In this document: positions 1-8,610 of the stretch, piece after piece
How the letters are laid out: the number at the start of each line of letters is the position of its first letter
Position numbering within the stretch: position 1 is the first letter of the stretch
From: JANNMJ01 sp031425525
Lineage (GTDB): Bacteria; Bacteroidota; Bacteroidia; Cytophagales; Hymenobacteraceae
NCBI GenBank assembly: GCA_031425525.1
Contig: JANPJM010000068.1
Span: forward strand, 1-64,000
Direction: 5' to 3'
Length of the DNA: 64,000 bases
Translations under genes and position numbers: made by a program
The notes under the pieces: model-generated
What the model saw: the letters and a program-made list of their open reading frames with translations, nothing else
Databases searched by the model: none
Told to the model about the DNA's origin: nothing

Positions 1-154
1 CCTCACCCTACGAACCCGCATCAAGCGGCTGACCCGAAAAACGATTTGCTTCTCGAAGAAAGTGGAATTTCACGAGGGCGTCATTGCCCTATTTATTCAC
101 CATTTTTCCTCGAACTCAATCAATACCACTGAGACACGACCCGTAATTCTTTAA
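1..154 (+). mobile_element. IS1-like transposase, C-terminal end (truncated by window edge)
   Basis: Reading from base 2 gives an open frame of 50 codons ending in TAA at 152-154. Its sequence includes LRTRIKRLTRKTICFSKK, followed by VEFHEGVIALFI. This matches the C-terminal end of IS1-family transposases (InsB), where a basic LR..L.R.T..FSKS segment precedes VE.H..VIG. The last 15 or so residues (SSNSINTTETRPVIL) do not look like the family, so the natural stop may have been lost and replaced by flanking DNA. The stop codon overlaps the stop of the convergent rseP by 3 bases. The rest of the element lies left of the window, so terminal repeats and target duplication cannot be checked. Confidence 0.7.
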
Positions 155-1467
155 AACATCCCCTTGTAAATGTCATTGCCGAAGGCAAAAACCATTAAGC
201 CAAGCAGTAACACCATCCCTACTTTTTGGGCGTTTTCGAGGAAGGATTCCGACGGCTTGCGGCCGAGAATCATCTCGTAGAGCAGGAAAGCCGCGTGGCC
301 ACCGTCGAGGGCCGGGATGGGCAGCAGGTTCATAAACGCGAGGACCATCGAGAGCATCCCGACGAGGTTCCAGAACTTGAGCCAGTCGAAAACGCCGCCG
401 AACTCGCGGGCGATGCCGATGGGGCCGGACAGCGAATTAGACGCCGATGCTTCGCCCCGGAAAATCTTAGAAAACGCTTTCACGTTGGCCGTAATTACGC
501 CGAACGCTTTTTTGGTGCCCACCGGAACGGCTTCGAGGAACCCATACTGCCGGGTTTCGAGGTGCAGCATCGGCTTGATTTGAATGCCGAGCGTGCCTTC
601 CTTCTCAACGGTAGCGGAGGTTTGGATGGTCTGGCCGGCGCGGTCGAGAGTGAGTTGAACGGGCTCGCCTTTACGGGCTTGCAGGGCTTGTTGAAACTGA
701 TGAAAAAACGCCACCGGCTTGCCGTCGATGGCGGTTACGCGGTCGCCGGGTTGCAAGCCGGCTTTGGCGGCCGGGCGCCCCGTCAACACGCGCTCCACGG
801 AAAACGGCTGCGCGGGCGCCACGAAAAGTGCGGCTTCGTCGCGGTTTTGAGAAAGGCGGTCGAGGATGTTGGCGGGAATCGGTAGCTCCCGGCGCTGGCC
901 GTTGCGCTCGATGATGAAGGCGCCATCGCGGGCGAGCAGGGCGTCGGGGTCGTAGATGTCGTCGAAGGCTTCGAGCGGCTTACCATTGACTTCCAGCACT
1001 TTGTCGCCATCCTGAAAGCCGATTTCGCGGCCGAGCGCATTCGTCACCACGCCGTAGCGGGCTTCGGAAGCGGGCAGATAGCTCTCGCCGTACGTCCAGA
1101 CGAGGGCCGAGAAAATGAGGATGCCGGTAATGACATTGACGATGATACCGCCGAGCATCACGATCAGCCGCTGCCACGCCGGCTTAGCCCGAAACTCCCA
1201 CGGCTGCGGCTCTCCCTGCAAGGCTTCGGTGTCGAGCGACTCATCGACCATCCCCGAAATTTTCACATAGCCGCCGAGCGGAATGGCGCCAAACTGGTAA
1301 TCGGTCTCGCCGATTTTCTTACCGAACAGGCGCGGCGGAAAGCCGATGGAAAAACGCTCGACGCGCATTCCAAACCACTTGGCCGTGAGCATATGCCCCA
1401 ACTCGTGGAGGCCAACCAGCAACGTCAGCCCCAAAATGAGCTGCGCGGCCATAATCAAGTACGTCAT
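151..1467 (-). CDS. rseP: RIP metalloprotease RseP (site-2 protease)
   Basis: Inner-membrane zinc metalloprotease that cleaves transmembrane segments of substrates such as anti-sigma factors and spent signal peptides. At 438 residues it has the usual family length. The zinc motif HELGH is at residues 21-25 in the first membrane helix. Two PDZ-like regions lie in the middle (around residues 120-310; GLQPGDRVTAIDGKPV is typical). The second active-site motif NLLPIPALDGGH starts near residue 380, with D388 as third zinc ligand. A final membrane helix precedes the C-terminus. It lies 117 bases downstream of dxr on the same strand, the common dxr-rseP order. The 3' end meets a truncated IS1-like transposase but the C-terminus (FAFGNDIYKGMF) looks complete. 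Confidence 0.95.
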   Translation of the reverse strand: MTYLIMAAQLILGLTLLVGLHELGHMLTAKWFGMRVERFSIGFPPRLFGKKIGETDYQFGAIPLGGYVKISGMVDESLDTEALQGEPQPWEFRAKPAWQRLIVMLGGIIVNVITGILIFSALVWTYGESYLPASEARYGVVTNALGREIGFQDGDKVLEVNGKPLEAFDDIYDPDALLARDGAFIIERNGQRRELPIPANILDRLSQNRDEAALFVAPAQPFSVERVLTGRPAAKAGLQPGDRVTAIDGKPVAFFHQFQQALQARKGEPVQLTLDRAGQTIQTSATVEKEGTLGIQIKPMLHLETRQYGFLEAVPVGTKKAFGVITANVKAFSKIFRGEASASNSLSGPIGIAREFGGVFDWLKFWNLVGMLSMVLAFMNLLPIPALDGGHAAFLLYEMILGRKPSESFLENAQKVGMVLLLGLMVFAFGNDIYKGMF

Positions 1468-1487
1468 TTCTTATTTTTAGTGCGTTG

Positions 1488-1538
1488 GATGAGTAGGTGA
1501 GAAGATGTGAGAATGTGGAGATGTGAGGATATGAAGGT
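1488..1538. repeat. Purine-rich GATGTGAG-type intergenic repeat
   Basis: The dxr-rseP gap holds a low-complexity run of short GTGAGAATGTGGAGATGTGAG-like words. A similar run (GAGATGTGGTGATATGG and so on) follows the gene ending at 19655, so this is one of several short repeat families in intergenic DNA here. Confidence 0.5.
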
Positions 1539-1584
1539 GTTGTTAGTACACTTATTCATCTGCTCAACTCTCCCGTACTCATCT

Positions 1585-2802
1585 TCAAAATCTACTCATT
1601 TGGTTGCTAACCTCTGCCGCGCGGGTACGGGTTTCCTTATCGGTCGCGGCGTAGTCGGCGAGGGTTGGATTGGGGATGAAAGGCAGGGTTTCGAGACATT
1701 CGCCGATGAGGTCGGGGATGGCGAGAAAAGGCAGGTGGCCGTCGAGAAATCGCGCGACCGCCACCTCGTTGGCGGCGTTGAGGACGCACGGCGCCGTGCC
1801 GCCCCGGCGCATCGCGGTAAACGCGAGCGGCAAACAACGGAACGTGGTGAAGTCGGGCGCCTCAAACGTGAGACTGGGGTAATCGAGGAAAGAAAAACGC
1901 GGCCAGTCGTTGGCAAGCCGGTCGGGCAAACCGAGGGCGTACTGAATCGGCAGCTTCATATCGGGTAGGCCAAGCTGCGCCTTCAGCGAGCCATCGCAGA
2001 ATTGCACCAGCGAATGAATGATGCTCTGCGGATGCACCACCACGTCGATTTGGTCGTTGCGGAGGCCGAACAGCCATTTGGCTTCGATCACTTCCAGCCC
2101 CTTATTCATCAACGACGCCGAATCGATGGTGATTTTGGCGCCCATCGTCCAGTTGGGGTGTTTGAGCGCCTGGGCTTTGGTGATGGTGGCCAAATCGGCG
2201 GCGGTTTTGCCGCGAAACGGGCCGCCGGAAGCCGTCAGAATAATTTTTTCAACGGATTCGGGCGCCTCCCCTACCAGGCACTGATAAATGGCCGAATGCT
2301 CCGAATCGACGGGCAGCAAGCGCGTGCCGTAGCGCTTGACTTCGGCCATCACCAGTTCGCCGGCCACCACGAGGGTTTCCTTGTTGGCCAGCGCAATGGC
2401 TTTGCCCACACGGATGGCCGCGAGGGTCGGCACAAGACCGGCGTAGCCCACGAGGGCCGTCAGCACCGTATCGACATCGGGGCGGGTGGCGGCGGCGGTT
2501 ACGGCTTCAGCGCCCGCGCTGACCATAATTCCGAGCGGCGCCAAAGCAGCCTTAACGGCTGCAAATCGGGTTTCGTCGGCGATGACTACCTCGGCCGGGC
2601 GCCAGCGGCGGGCTTGCTCGATGAGCAGGTCGGCGTTGGAATGGGCCGTTAGCACCGTCACCACGAACCGGCCGGGGTGCGCCGCCACCACATCGAGCGC
2701 CTGGGTGCCGATGGAACCAGTGGAGCCCAACAGCGCCAAGCGAACGGGCGCAATGGCGGAAGCGGCGAAAGAAGCGGGAGCAGGCAAAGCGGCGGGAAGC
2801 AT
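1585..2802 (-). CDS. dxr: 1-deoxy-D-xylulose-5-phosphate reductoisomerase
   Basis: Second enzyme of the MEP isoprenoid pathway. It converts 1-deoxy-D-xylulose 5-phosphate to 2-C-methyl-D-erythritol 4-phosphate with NADPH in the cytosol. The Rossmann motif GSTGSIG is at residues 26-32. ANKETLVVAG, PVDSEHSAIYQCL and ASGGPFR are the conserved catalytic and metal/substrate-binding segments. The frame stays open further upstream, but homology begins at RLALLGSTGSIG and an ATG at 2802 gives 405 residues, normal for the family. A TAnnTTTG element lies 14 bases before this ATG, which supports the choice. It is probably co-transcribed with rseP. Confidence 0.95.
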   Translation of the reverse strand: MLPAALPAPASFAASAIAPVRLALLGSTGSIGTQALDVVAAHPGRFVVTVLTAHSNADLLIEQARRWRPAEVVIADETRFAAVKAALAPLGIMVSAGAEAVTAAATRPDVDTVLTALVGYAGLVPTLAAIRVGKAIALANKETLVVAGELVMAEVKRYGTRLLPVDSEHSAIYQCLVGEAPESVEKIILTASGGPFRGKTAADLATITKAQALKHPNWTMGAKITIDSASLMNKGLEVIEAKWLFGLRNDQIDVVVHPQSIIHSLVQFCDGSLKAQLGLPDMKLPIQYALGLPDRLANDWPRFSFLDYPSLTFEAPDFTTFRCLPLAFTAMRRGGTAPCVLNAANEVAVARFLDGHLPFLAIPDLIGECLETLPFIPNPTLADYAATDKETRTRAAEVSNQMSRF

Positions 2803-2816
2803 CAGCGGAAGGAAAG

Positions 2817-2824
2817 CAAAAGTA
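2817..2824 (-). promoter_or_regulatory. Candidate -7 promoter element for dxr
   Basis: On the minus strand this reads TACTTTTG, an exact match to the Bacteroidota -7 consensus TAnnTTTG, 14 bases before the dxr start codon. No clear -33 element was identified. Confidence 0.55.
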
Positions 2825-2902
2825 CGCCGCCGGGCGGTGGCGCCGGACGCTACGGCGGCGCGTACCGAACTTGCGGGTCGTTTTCCACCCCAAACCGCTT
2901 CC

Positions 2903-3628
2903 ATGCGCGCTTCTTTCGCCTTCGTGGCCCTGTTGGGCCTCACCGTTCCGGCTTTTGCCCAAACCTCCACCCTCGACACGCCGGAGAAAAAGACGGCGTA
3001 CGCCATCGGGCAGGAAATAGGCCGTAGCCTCAAAAGTACCGGGATGCCGGTCGATGCCGCCACGCTCACGCAATCGCTGACGGAAGCGCTCAGCGGCGCG
3101 CCCTCGCGCCTCACGCCCGAAGAAATTCAGCAGGTGATGGCGGTATTTCAGCAAGCGGCCCAAGCCAAGCAGCAAGAAGCGCATGCTGCGCAAAAAGCCG
3201 TGCAAGACCAGGCCGGTGCCGCCAATGACGCGGCTGGAAAGAAATTTCTAGCCGAAAACGCCAAAAAATCAGGCGTGAAAACGCTGCCATCGGGCTTGCA
3301 GTACAAAGTTGAAAAACTCGGCAACGGCAAGGATTTTCCGGCCGCCTCCGACCAGGTGAAAGTGCATTATCGCGGTACGCTGCTGGACGGCAAGGAGTTC
3401 GATTCGTCGTATAAGCGCGGCGAGCCGGCGCAGTTCGGCGTCGGGCAGGTAATCAAGGGCTGGACGGAAGCACTCCAGAAAATGCGGGTCGGCGCGAAAT
3501 GGAAGCTGTTCATTCCCGCCGAGTTGGCCTATGGCGCGCAAGGCGCAGGGCAGGACATCGGGCCGAATTCGGTGCTGATTTTTGAGGTTGAACTGCTGGA
3601 GATTGTGGGCAAGCCGAAGGCGGAGTAG
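2903..3628 (+). CDS. FKBP-type peptidyl-prolyl cis-trans isomerase, secreted (FkpA/Mip-like)
   Basis: Folding catalyst of the cell envelope that isomerises X-Pro bonds. The ATG at 2903 gives 241 residues and a clean signal peptide (MRASFAFVALLGLTVPAFAQ). Residues about 25-85 form the helical dimerisation domain of FkpA/Mip proteins (TPEKKTAYAIGQEIGRSLK). A charged Ala/Gln/Lys helix follows. The C-terminal FKBP fold carries VKVHYRGTLLDGKEFDSSY, VIKGWTEAL and IPAELAYGAQG, all typical drug/proline-site segments. It is divergent from dxr with 100 bases between the starts. A longer frame upstream overlaps dxr and is not needed. Confidence 0.92.
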   Translation: MRASFAFVALLGLTVPAFAQTSTLDTPEKKTAYAIGQEIGRSLKSTGMPVDAATLTQSLTEALSGAPSRLTPEEIQQVMAVFQQAAQAKQQEAHAAQKAVQDQAGAANDAAGKKFLAENAKKSGVKTLPSGLQYKVEKLGNGKDFPAASDQVKVHYRGTLLDGKEFDSSYKRGEPAQFGVGQVIKGWTEALQKMRVGAKWKLFIPAELAYGAQGAGQDIGPNSVLIFEVELLEIVGKPKAE

Positions 3629-3653
3629 GTAAGTAGATTCTTCATCAAGTGTA

Positions 3654-4166
3654 ATGGCTATCAATGGCTGCCAGCAAAAATTTGCTGACCTTGCGCAGAA
3701 TGAACTTCCAAAGCTGATGGCGGAGATGCAAAGTGCAATTGCTACAGCCACTCCGATGAATGATTTCCTTAAGCCTAAGCAGGGAGTTAAAACTCTACTT
3801 CGCAATCATCGCCGTAAAGCTGATTTCTCCGGTTGCTACGTGCTGATTGAACACGGCAAGCCTTTGTATGTGGGAATATCCAGACAAGTCTTCCGGAGGC
3901 TCTGGCATCACGGAAGGGGCACTAAGCATTTCTCAGCCACGCTTGCCTACTCAATGGCAGCACACGGTTTCGTGTCTGTATTATCACGCAACGAACGGAT
4001 GGAAGACGAAGAATTCCTCAATCTCTTTCAGCTTTCAAAAGAGAGGATACAGAAATGTCATTTTGCATTTGTGGAAATTCAAAATGACCTCATTCTCTAT
4101 CTCTTCGAGGCTTATTGTGCCATGGAGCTTGATACGTACGAGTGGAATACCTTTAAAACACATTAG
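3654..4166 (+). CDS. Stand-alone GIY-YIG domain protein
   Basis: 170 residues. The segment GCYVLIEHGKPLYVGISRQV followed by FRRLWHHGRG fits the GIY-YIG nuclease core: the two aromatic motifs (here CYV and YVG), then Arg and His on the following helix. A downstream Glu in LFEAYCAMELDT with a following WNTF fits the metal-binding position. The N-terminal 50 residues are helical and unassigned. The target is unknown; small GIY-YIG proteins occur as repair, restriction or mobile-element enzymes. It follows the FKBP gene by 25 bases and its base composition is visibly less GC-rich than its neighbours, so it may be a recent arrival. Confidence 0.72.
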   Translation: MAINGCQQKFADLAQNELPKLMAEMQSAIATATPMNDFLKPKQGVKTLLRNHRRKADFSGCYVLIEHGKPLYVGISRQVFRRLWHHGRGTKHFSATLAYSMAAHGFVSVLSRNERMEDEEFLNLFQLSKERIQKCHFAFVEIQNDLILYLFEAYCAMELDTYEWNTFKTH

Positions 4167-4170
4167 GTTT

Positions 4171-5676
4171 TCAACCCTTCATCAGCAGCCCATCCGCTAC
4201 GCCCCGGTCGTTCGCGAGCCGGGGCGTTTTGTTTTGGCCGCCGAGCTTGCCGATGCTCGCCATATAGCGTTGAAAGGCCCCGGTAGGCAAGCTGGTGAGC
4301 AAGAGCGGCGCGAGAATGCGGCCCGCGAGCAGGTCGTCGTAGTAGTGGTTGCGGTGGCGGAGGTTGGCGTCGAGAGTGGCGGCGAAGGCGGCGGGGTCGG
4401 CGGGGGGCGTGGCGAACTCAATGAGCCACTCGTGGCGCGAGGGTTCGGTGGGGTGGGCGCTGACGCGCGGCGCGACGTGAAACTCGGTGACGCGCACGGC
4501 CGGGTGCGCGGCGAGGGCCGCGCTCAGGGCGGCCTCCACTTCCTCGCCGATGACGTGTTCGCCGAAGGCACTCAGAAAATGTTTGATGCGGCCTGTCACC
4601 ACCACACGCGGCGGCGCGAGGCTCGTGAATCGCACCGTATCGCCGACGGAATACGCCCAAAGCCCGGCGTTGGTGCTCACGATGAGCGCGTAGTTCTCGC
4701 CGATTTCGACCTCGCCGATGGTCAGGCGCCGGACGCCGGGCGTGCCGTACTCGGCGGCCGGGACGAATTCGTAGAAAATGCCCGAATCGAGTTGCAACAG
4801 CAGCCCATCGGCGGCCGAATCGGTATCCTGAAAGGCAAAAAAACCTTCTGAAGCCGGAAAAAGCTCCACCGAATCGACTGGCCGGCCAATGCTCTCGAAC
4901 AGCTTGGCGCGGTACGGCGCAAAGCTCACACCACCGTAGACAAATAACTGAAAATCAGGAAACAACTCGCCGATTGGGCGACCGTTGGCGCGGGCTTGCA
5001 GCCGGTCGAAATACATTTGTGCCCACGGCGGAATGCCCGAAATGAGCGTCATCGGCTGGCCGAGGGTTTCCGTGACGATGCGGTCGAGCTTCGTCTCCCA
5101 GTCGTCGAGGCGGTTGGTGGCGTCGGTGGGGAGTTGGTTGGCCCGTAGCACCGCCGGAATATGGTGATTGACGATGCCCGACAACCGCCCGCTCGGAATA
5201 CCGGCGTGCAGCGTGAGCGCGGGCGAACCGGACAGAAAAATCAGTTTTCCATCGAAAAACTGCGCCCGGCCGGTGCGGTGTACGTAGGCGAGCAGCGCAT
5301 CGCGCGCGGCGTTGATGTGGCCGGGAATCGACTCTTTGGTCAGCGGCAGCAGCTTGGTGCCGGCCGTCGTGCCCGACGTTTGGGCGAGGTACGCCGGGCG
5401 GCCCGGCCACAGCACGTCGGGCTCACCGCGCTGGGTGCGGGTGAGCCAGTCGGGCAGTAGATCTTCGTAGGTACGGATGGGCACGGCGGCGGCGAAATCG
5501 GCCGCGCCCGTGAGCCGCCCGAAACCGTGCGCGCCCCCAAATGCCGTGTCGCGCGCGCGCCGGAGCAGCGCGGCCAGCACGCGGCGCTGGGTAGCGGCGG
5601 GGTCGGCGAGGAGGCGCGCCCGGCGGGCGTGAACGAACGCCGCCAGCGGCCGAGCAAGGAAAGCTTTCAGACCCAT
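4171..5676 (-). CDS. GH3 auxin-responsive promoter family protein (acyl-adenylating enzyme)
   Basis: 501 residues, full family length. GH3 proteins belong to the ANL adenylating superfamily; plant members conjugate amino acids to acyl acids, while bacterial members are mostly uncharacterised. AQTSGTTAGTKLLPLT is the ATP/phosphate-binding loop (about residues 112-128), LYFDRL and LFVYGGVSFAPYRAKL are core motifs, and the C-terminus GKLGGQNKTPRLANDR is the conserved end of bacterial members. It starts 18 bases after the PAS-protein stop on the same strand, so the two may share a transcript. Its last codons also contain a terminator for the opposite gene. Confidence 0.88.
   Translation of the reverse strand: MGLKAFLARPLAAFVHARRARLLADPAATQRRVLAALLRRARDTAFGGAHGFGRLTGAADFAAAVPIRTYEDLLPDWLTRTQRGEPDVLWPGRPAYLAQTSGTTAGTKLLPLTKESIPGHINAARDALLAYVHRTGRAQFFDGKLIFLSGSPALTLHAGIPSGRLSGIVNHHIPAVLRANQLPTDATNRLDDWETKLDRIVTETLGQPMTLISGIPPWAQMYFDRLQARANGRPIGELFPDFQLFVYGGVSFAPYRAKLFESIGRPVDSVELFPASEGFFAFQDTDSAADGLLLQLDSGIFYEFVPAAEYGTPGVRRLTIGEVEIGENYALIVSTNAGLWAYSVGDTVRFTSLAPPRVVVTGRIKHFLSAFGEHVIGEEVEAALSAALAAHPAVRVTEFHVAPRVSAHPTEPSRHEWLIEFATPPADPAAFAATLDANLRHRNHYYDDLLAGRILAPLLLTSLPTGAFQRYMASIGKLGGQNKTPRLANDRGVADGLLMKG
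4199..4235 (+). terminator. Rho-independent terminator of the GIY-YIG gene, inside the end of the GH3 gene
   Basis: ACGCCCCGG (4199-4207) pairs perfectly with CCGGGGCGT (4219-4227), loop 11 bases, followed by TTTGTTTT on the plus strand. The hairpin lies within the last codons of the convergent GH3 gene, whose conserved C-terminus it encodes. Confidence 0.75.
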
Positions 5677-5694
5677 CGGCCGCGAAGCTACTCG

Positions 5695-7281
5695 CTAGCC
5701 GCGCAGTTCCTTAAGCTGCCGCTCCAACTCCAGGGTACGGAAGACGACTTTCGTTTCCAAATCGGCGTACGCCGACCGGAGTTGCTCTTGCAGCAGGCGC
5801 TGCTCGGTAACGTCGGTGTTGGTGCCGAACCAGCGCACAATCTGGCCCGAGGCATCGTGGATGGGCTCGGCGCGGCTCAGAAACCAGCGAAACTGCCCAT
5901 CGGCGCGGCGTAGCGGAAACGTGTCTTCCCAGGGGATGCCGGCTTTGAGCGCGGCCGACCATTTTTCGACGACGGTAGTAAGGTGGTCGGGGTGATGGAC
6001 TTTTTCCCAGCCCCAGCCCTGCATTTCTTCCAGATTGTAGCCGGTAAACGCGTACCACCGGCTATTGTACCAGAAAATATGCCCGGTGTGATCGGCCATC
6101 CACGCCAGTTGCGAAATGTTGTTGGCGAGCGTATCGAGTTCCTGTTCGCGCTCGCGGAGCGTGGCTTGAGCGCGGCGCTGCTCCGTCAGGTCGATGCACA
6201 ACGAAACCCCTTGATGCCCTTCGGTGAGCGAGCCGGCCATCAACACAGGTACCAGCGTGCCATCGGGGCGCAAATATTCCTTCTCGTATGGTTGGTGCGT
6301 GCCCGTGGCGAGTAGCTCGGCGATGGCGACCTCATCGGTGGCGGCGTATTTGGGGGGCGTAATCTCGCGCCAGTCGAGGGTACCCGCCGTCAGTTCGGCG
6401 CGGCTCCGGCCGATCATCTGCAAGTACCGATCATTAACATCGGGCAGACGACTTGAATCAAGATCAAAAAAGAGTACCCCGATCACCTGAGAATCGAGCA
6501 AACGCCGCAAGTGCAGGTCGCGCTGGCGCGTCTCATGAATATCGGTGCAGGTACCAAACCACTTCGTGATGTGGCCGTCGGCGCCGCGTACCGGGTATGC
6601 CTGCGCCAAAAACCAGCGGTATTCGCCATCGTGCCGCCGAAACCGGTATTCGATTTCGTAAAATTCGCCAGTTTCGAGCGATTGCTGCCAGCGCTGGCGC
6701 GCGCGGGCCTGGTCGTCGGGGTGCAGGGTAAGCGCCCAAACTTCCGGGCCGAGGCTCTGCGCCATCGTCAGGCCGGTGAAAGCAGTCCAGCGCTGATTGA
6801 AATAGAGGTGACTGCCGGTGGGGCCGGTCGTCCAGACAAGCTGCGGAATGGTATCGGCGAGGGCCGCAAAATCTTCCTGGGCCGCTTTCTGCTCGTGAAT
6901 GTCGGTGCAGGTACCGAACCATTTGGTGATGCTGCCGGTGCCATCGCGCAACGCGTGTGCGCGGCCCAAAAACCAGCGGTACTGCCCATCGTGGCGCCGC
7001 AACCGGTACTCGATCTCAAACGATTCGCCGGTTGCGCGCACGGCGCCCCACTTAGCAAACGTGCGCTCTTGGTCGTCGGGGTGCAGGGCGCGCGCCCACC
7101 GGTGTTCGCCGAATGTATCGGCCTCCGTTTGGCCGGTGTAGGCGAACCACTGCCGATTCAAAAAATCATTCCCTCCCTCGACGGTACTCGTCCAGATAAT
7201 CAATGGAAGCTGATCGACGATCAGCAAAAAATCTGGCGCGGAAGGCGCAGGTAAAGTAGCAGAGTCGGCGGCCATTGGCAC
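5695..7281 (-). CDS. Multi-PAS sensory protein without kinase domain
   Basis: 528 residues with four PAS/PAC units at about 17-136, 137-256, 257-375 and 376-500. Units 1, 2 and 4 share HPDD and R.DG.YRWFL.RA followed by KWFGTCTDIHE-type ends; units 1 and 2 are near repeats about 360 bases apart in the DNA, so tandem duplication is likely. Unit 3 is divergent. The C-terminus is a coiled segment (DLETKVVFRTLELERQ) of the kind that normally leads into a histidine kinase DHp helix, but the protein stops there. No transmembrane segment is visible, so it should be cytosolic. The ligand is unknown. It may act through a partner kinase or be a shortened kinase. Confidence 0.85.
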   Translation of the reverse strand: MPMAADSATLPAPSAPDFLLIVDQLPLIIWTSTVEGGNDFLNRQWFAYTGQTEADTFGEHRWARALHPDDQERTFAKWGAVRATGESFEIEYRLRRHDGQYRWFLGRAHALRDGTGSITKWFGTCTDIHEQKAAQEDFAALADTIPQLVWTTGPTGSHLYFNQRWTAFTGLTMAQSLGPEVWALTLHPDDQARARQRWQQSLETGEFYEIEYRFRRHDGEYRWFLAQAYPVRGADGHITKWFGTCTDIHETRQRDLHLRRLLDSQVIGVLFFDLDSSRLPDVNDRYLQMIGRSRAELTAGTLDWREITPPKYAATDEVAIAELLATGTHQPYEKEYLRPDGTLVPVLMAGSLTEGHQGVSLCIDLTEQRRAQATLREREQELDTLANNISQLAWMADHTGHIFWYNSRWYAFTGYNLEEMQGWGWEKVHHPDHLTTVVEKWSAALKAGIPWEDTFPLRRADGQFRWFLSRAEPIHDASGQIVRWFGTNTDVTEQRLLQEQLRSAYADLETKVVFRTLELERQLKELRG

Positions 7282-7440
7282 AGACGGTTGTTCGGTGGAA
7301 GCGGAAACGGGCGGAAAAGAGTTGGTGCGAACGGAAGAAAAAGGGGCAGCCGGGGGCCGGTACGCGGGCAGAAAATCGAAGGAGAGGCTATCGGTGGTGT
7401 TACTACAAGCAATTGCTCCCCTGGTTTTGGCGGTGCGGTG

Positions 7441-7911
7441 TCAGGGAGCTTCGGAAGCGTGGTTGGCGGTATCGGCGGTGGTGGCGTCCAGCACGACTTC
7501 CATCCCCGACAGAAAATACAGCGTCAGTTGGCGGGCGCTGCCATCGGGCGCGCGGCGGAGGCGCGTCACGAGGGCGCGCGTGGGCTCGGTGCCAGCCAGA
7601 CCCAACGCGAGGTACGGGCGGTTGAGCAACTCATCGCGCAAAACCTGCCAGATGCCGGGCTGCTGCTCGTCGGGCACGGCGGCGAAAAGCGTCAGGCGGT
7701 TCGGCCGCGCGAGCTGCATATCGGTGGTGCGCGCCAGCAGCGAGCCGGGATCAGCCTGCGAAAGCACCCGACTGGCTACACGCCAGTGCCCGACGAGATG
7801 GCTTTCGTCGAGGAGCTGCAAATTGACATCGTAGAGGAGTTCCACCAAGAAGTGGGAGTCGGAAAGGAGAGGCTCGGGAACGCAGTTTGGAGGTGCGAAT
7901 CTAGTACGCAA
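7441..7911 (-). CDS. Hypothetical protein
   Basis: 156 residues, no signal peptide or membrane segment. The family is not recognised. Its composition and codon use are coding-like, with an alternation of charged and hydrophobic residues in the first 60 residues (LVELLYDVNLQLLDESHL, VGHWRVASRVLS). It lies 159 bases upstream of the PAS gene on the same strand. The start is uncertain; Met1 is the only one before the region that looks coding. Confidence 0.55.
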   Translation of the reverse strand: MRTRFAPPNCVPEPLLSDSHFLVELLYDVNLQLLDESHLVGHWRVASRVLSQADPGSLLARTTDMQLARPNRLTLFAAVPDEQQPGIWQVLRDELLNRPYLALGLAGTEPTRALVTRLRRAPDGSARQLTLYFLSGMEVVLDATTADTANHASEAP

Positions 7912-8090
7912 ACCAAGAGCGAGGCGCAGTGCGGGGCCGCGTAGTCGTCGCGGGCTGCGGGCTAACGGCTACTTTCGCGTTGGGACTGCGGCTGAAGGCG
8001 CGCGATGGCGCTTACGGGCAGACTTTTGCCTGCCGTTTAACAACCTGCGAGGCGCACAAACTTCTTTTTTCATCTCTGCTTTTTCGCCGT

Positions 8091-8582
8091 ATGGCTGCTC
8101 CGTCTACTTTCGTTCGTATCCGCCTTAATCCCATCGCCGATGCCCGGCTGCCGTTTCCGGCGCAGCTTGTGTTGGGCCTCGTAATGGTGGCGTACGCCGC
8201 CGCCGCCCTCCTCACCGGCTCCGACCCCGGCGCCGCCACCGCGCATCCGCTGCTGCACGCCGTATTCATGGGGTTTGCGGTGGCGTATTTAGGCTACGTC
8301 ATTGCGCGGTCGGCGCCGCTGTTCGGCACCCAGAGTTACCTGGAACTGACGCCCGATTACCTGGTGCACAAGCGCGGGCTGTTCCAGCCGAAAGCGGCGT
8401 TTCGGGCGGAGGAAATTGCCGGTTTTGCACTTTCTGACCGGGTGCTACGAATTGTTCCGAAAACAGGCGAAATACACGAAATTCCGCTGCGGCAGGTGCG
8501 CGGCGCGCGTAAGCGGGCACGGCTGCGGGCCGGTTTGGAGGCGTTTGCCGGGCGCCACGGAGTGAGCGTGACGAGTGAGTAG
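8091..8582 (+). CDS. Small membrane protein with PH-like cytosolic tail
   Basis: 163 residues from the ATG at 8091. Two hydrophobic helices (about residues 20-40 and 50-70) are followed by a soluble tail with YLELTPDYLVHKRGLF and HEIPLRQVRGARKRARL. This layout (two helices, then a beta-rich tail in which a residue following the helices reads L..t.dyl..k.g) resembles bacterial PH-domain membrane proteins of the YdbS/DUF304 kind, but the match is loose. The function is unknown. The open frame extends upstream but without coding character. Confidence 0.6.
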   Translation: MAAPSTFVRIRLNPIADARLPFPAQLVLGLVMVAYAAAALLTGSDPGAATAHPLLHAVFMGFAVAYLGYVIARSAPLFGTQSYLELTPDYLVHKRGLFQPKAAFRAEEIAGFALSDRVLRIVPKTGEIHEIPLRQVRGARKRARLRAGLEAFAGRHGVSVTSE

Positions 8583-8610
8583 TGACGGGTGAGTAGTGAC
8601 GAGGCTTAAA

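Noticed and set aside
4171..5676. Recent transfer of a plant GH3 gene
   Set aside because: Bacterial GH3-type proteins with the same conserved C-terminus are common in Bacteroidota; base composition matches the neighbours.
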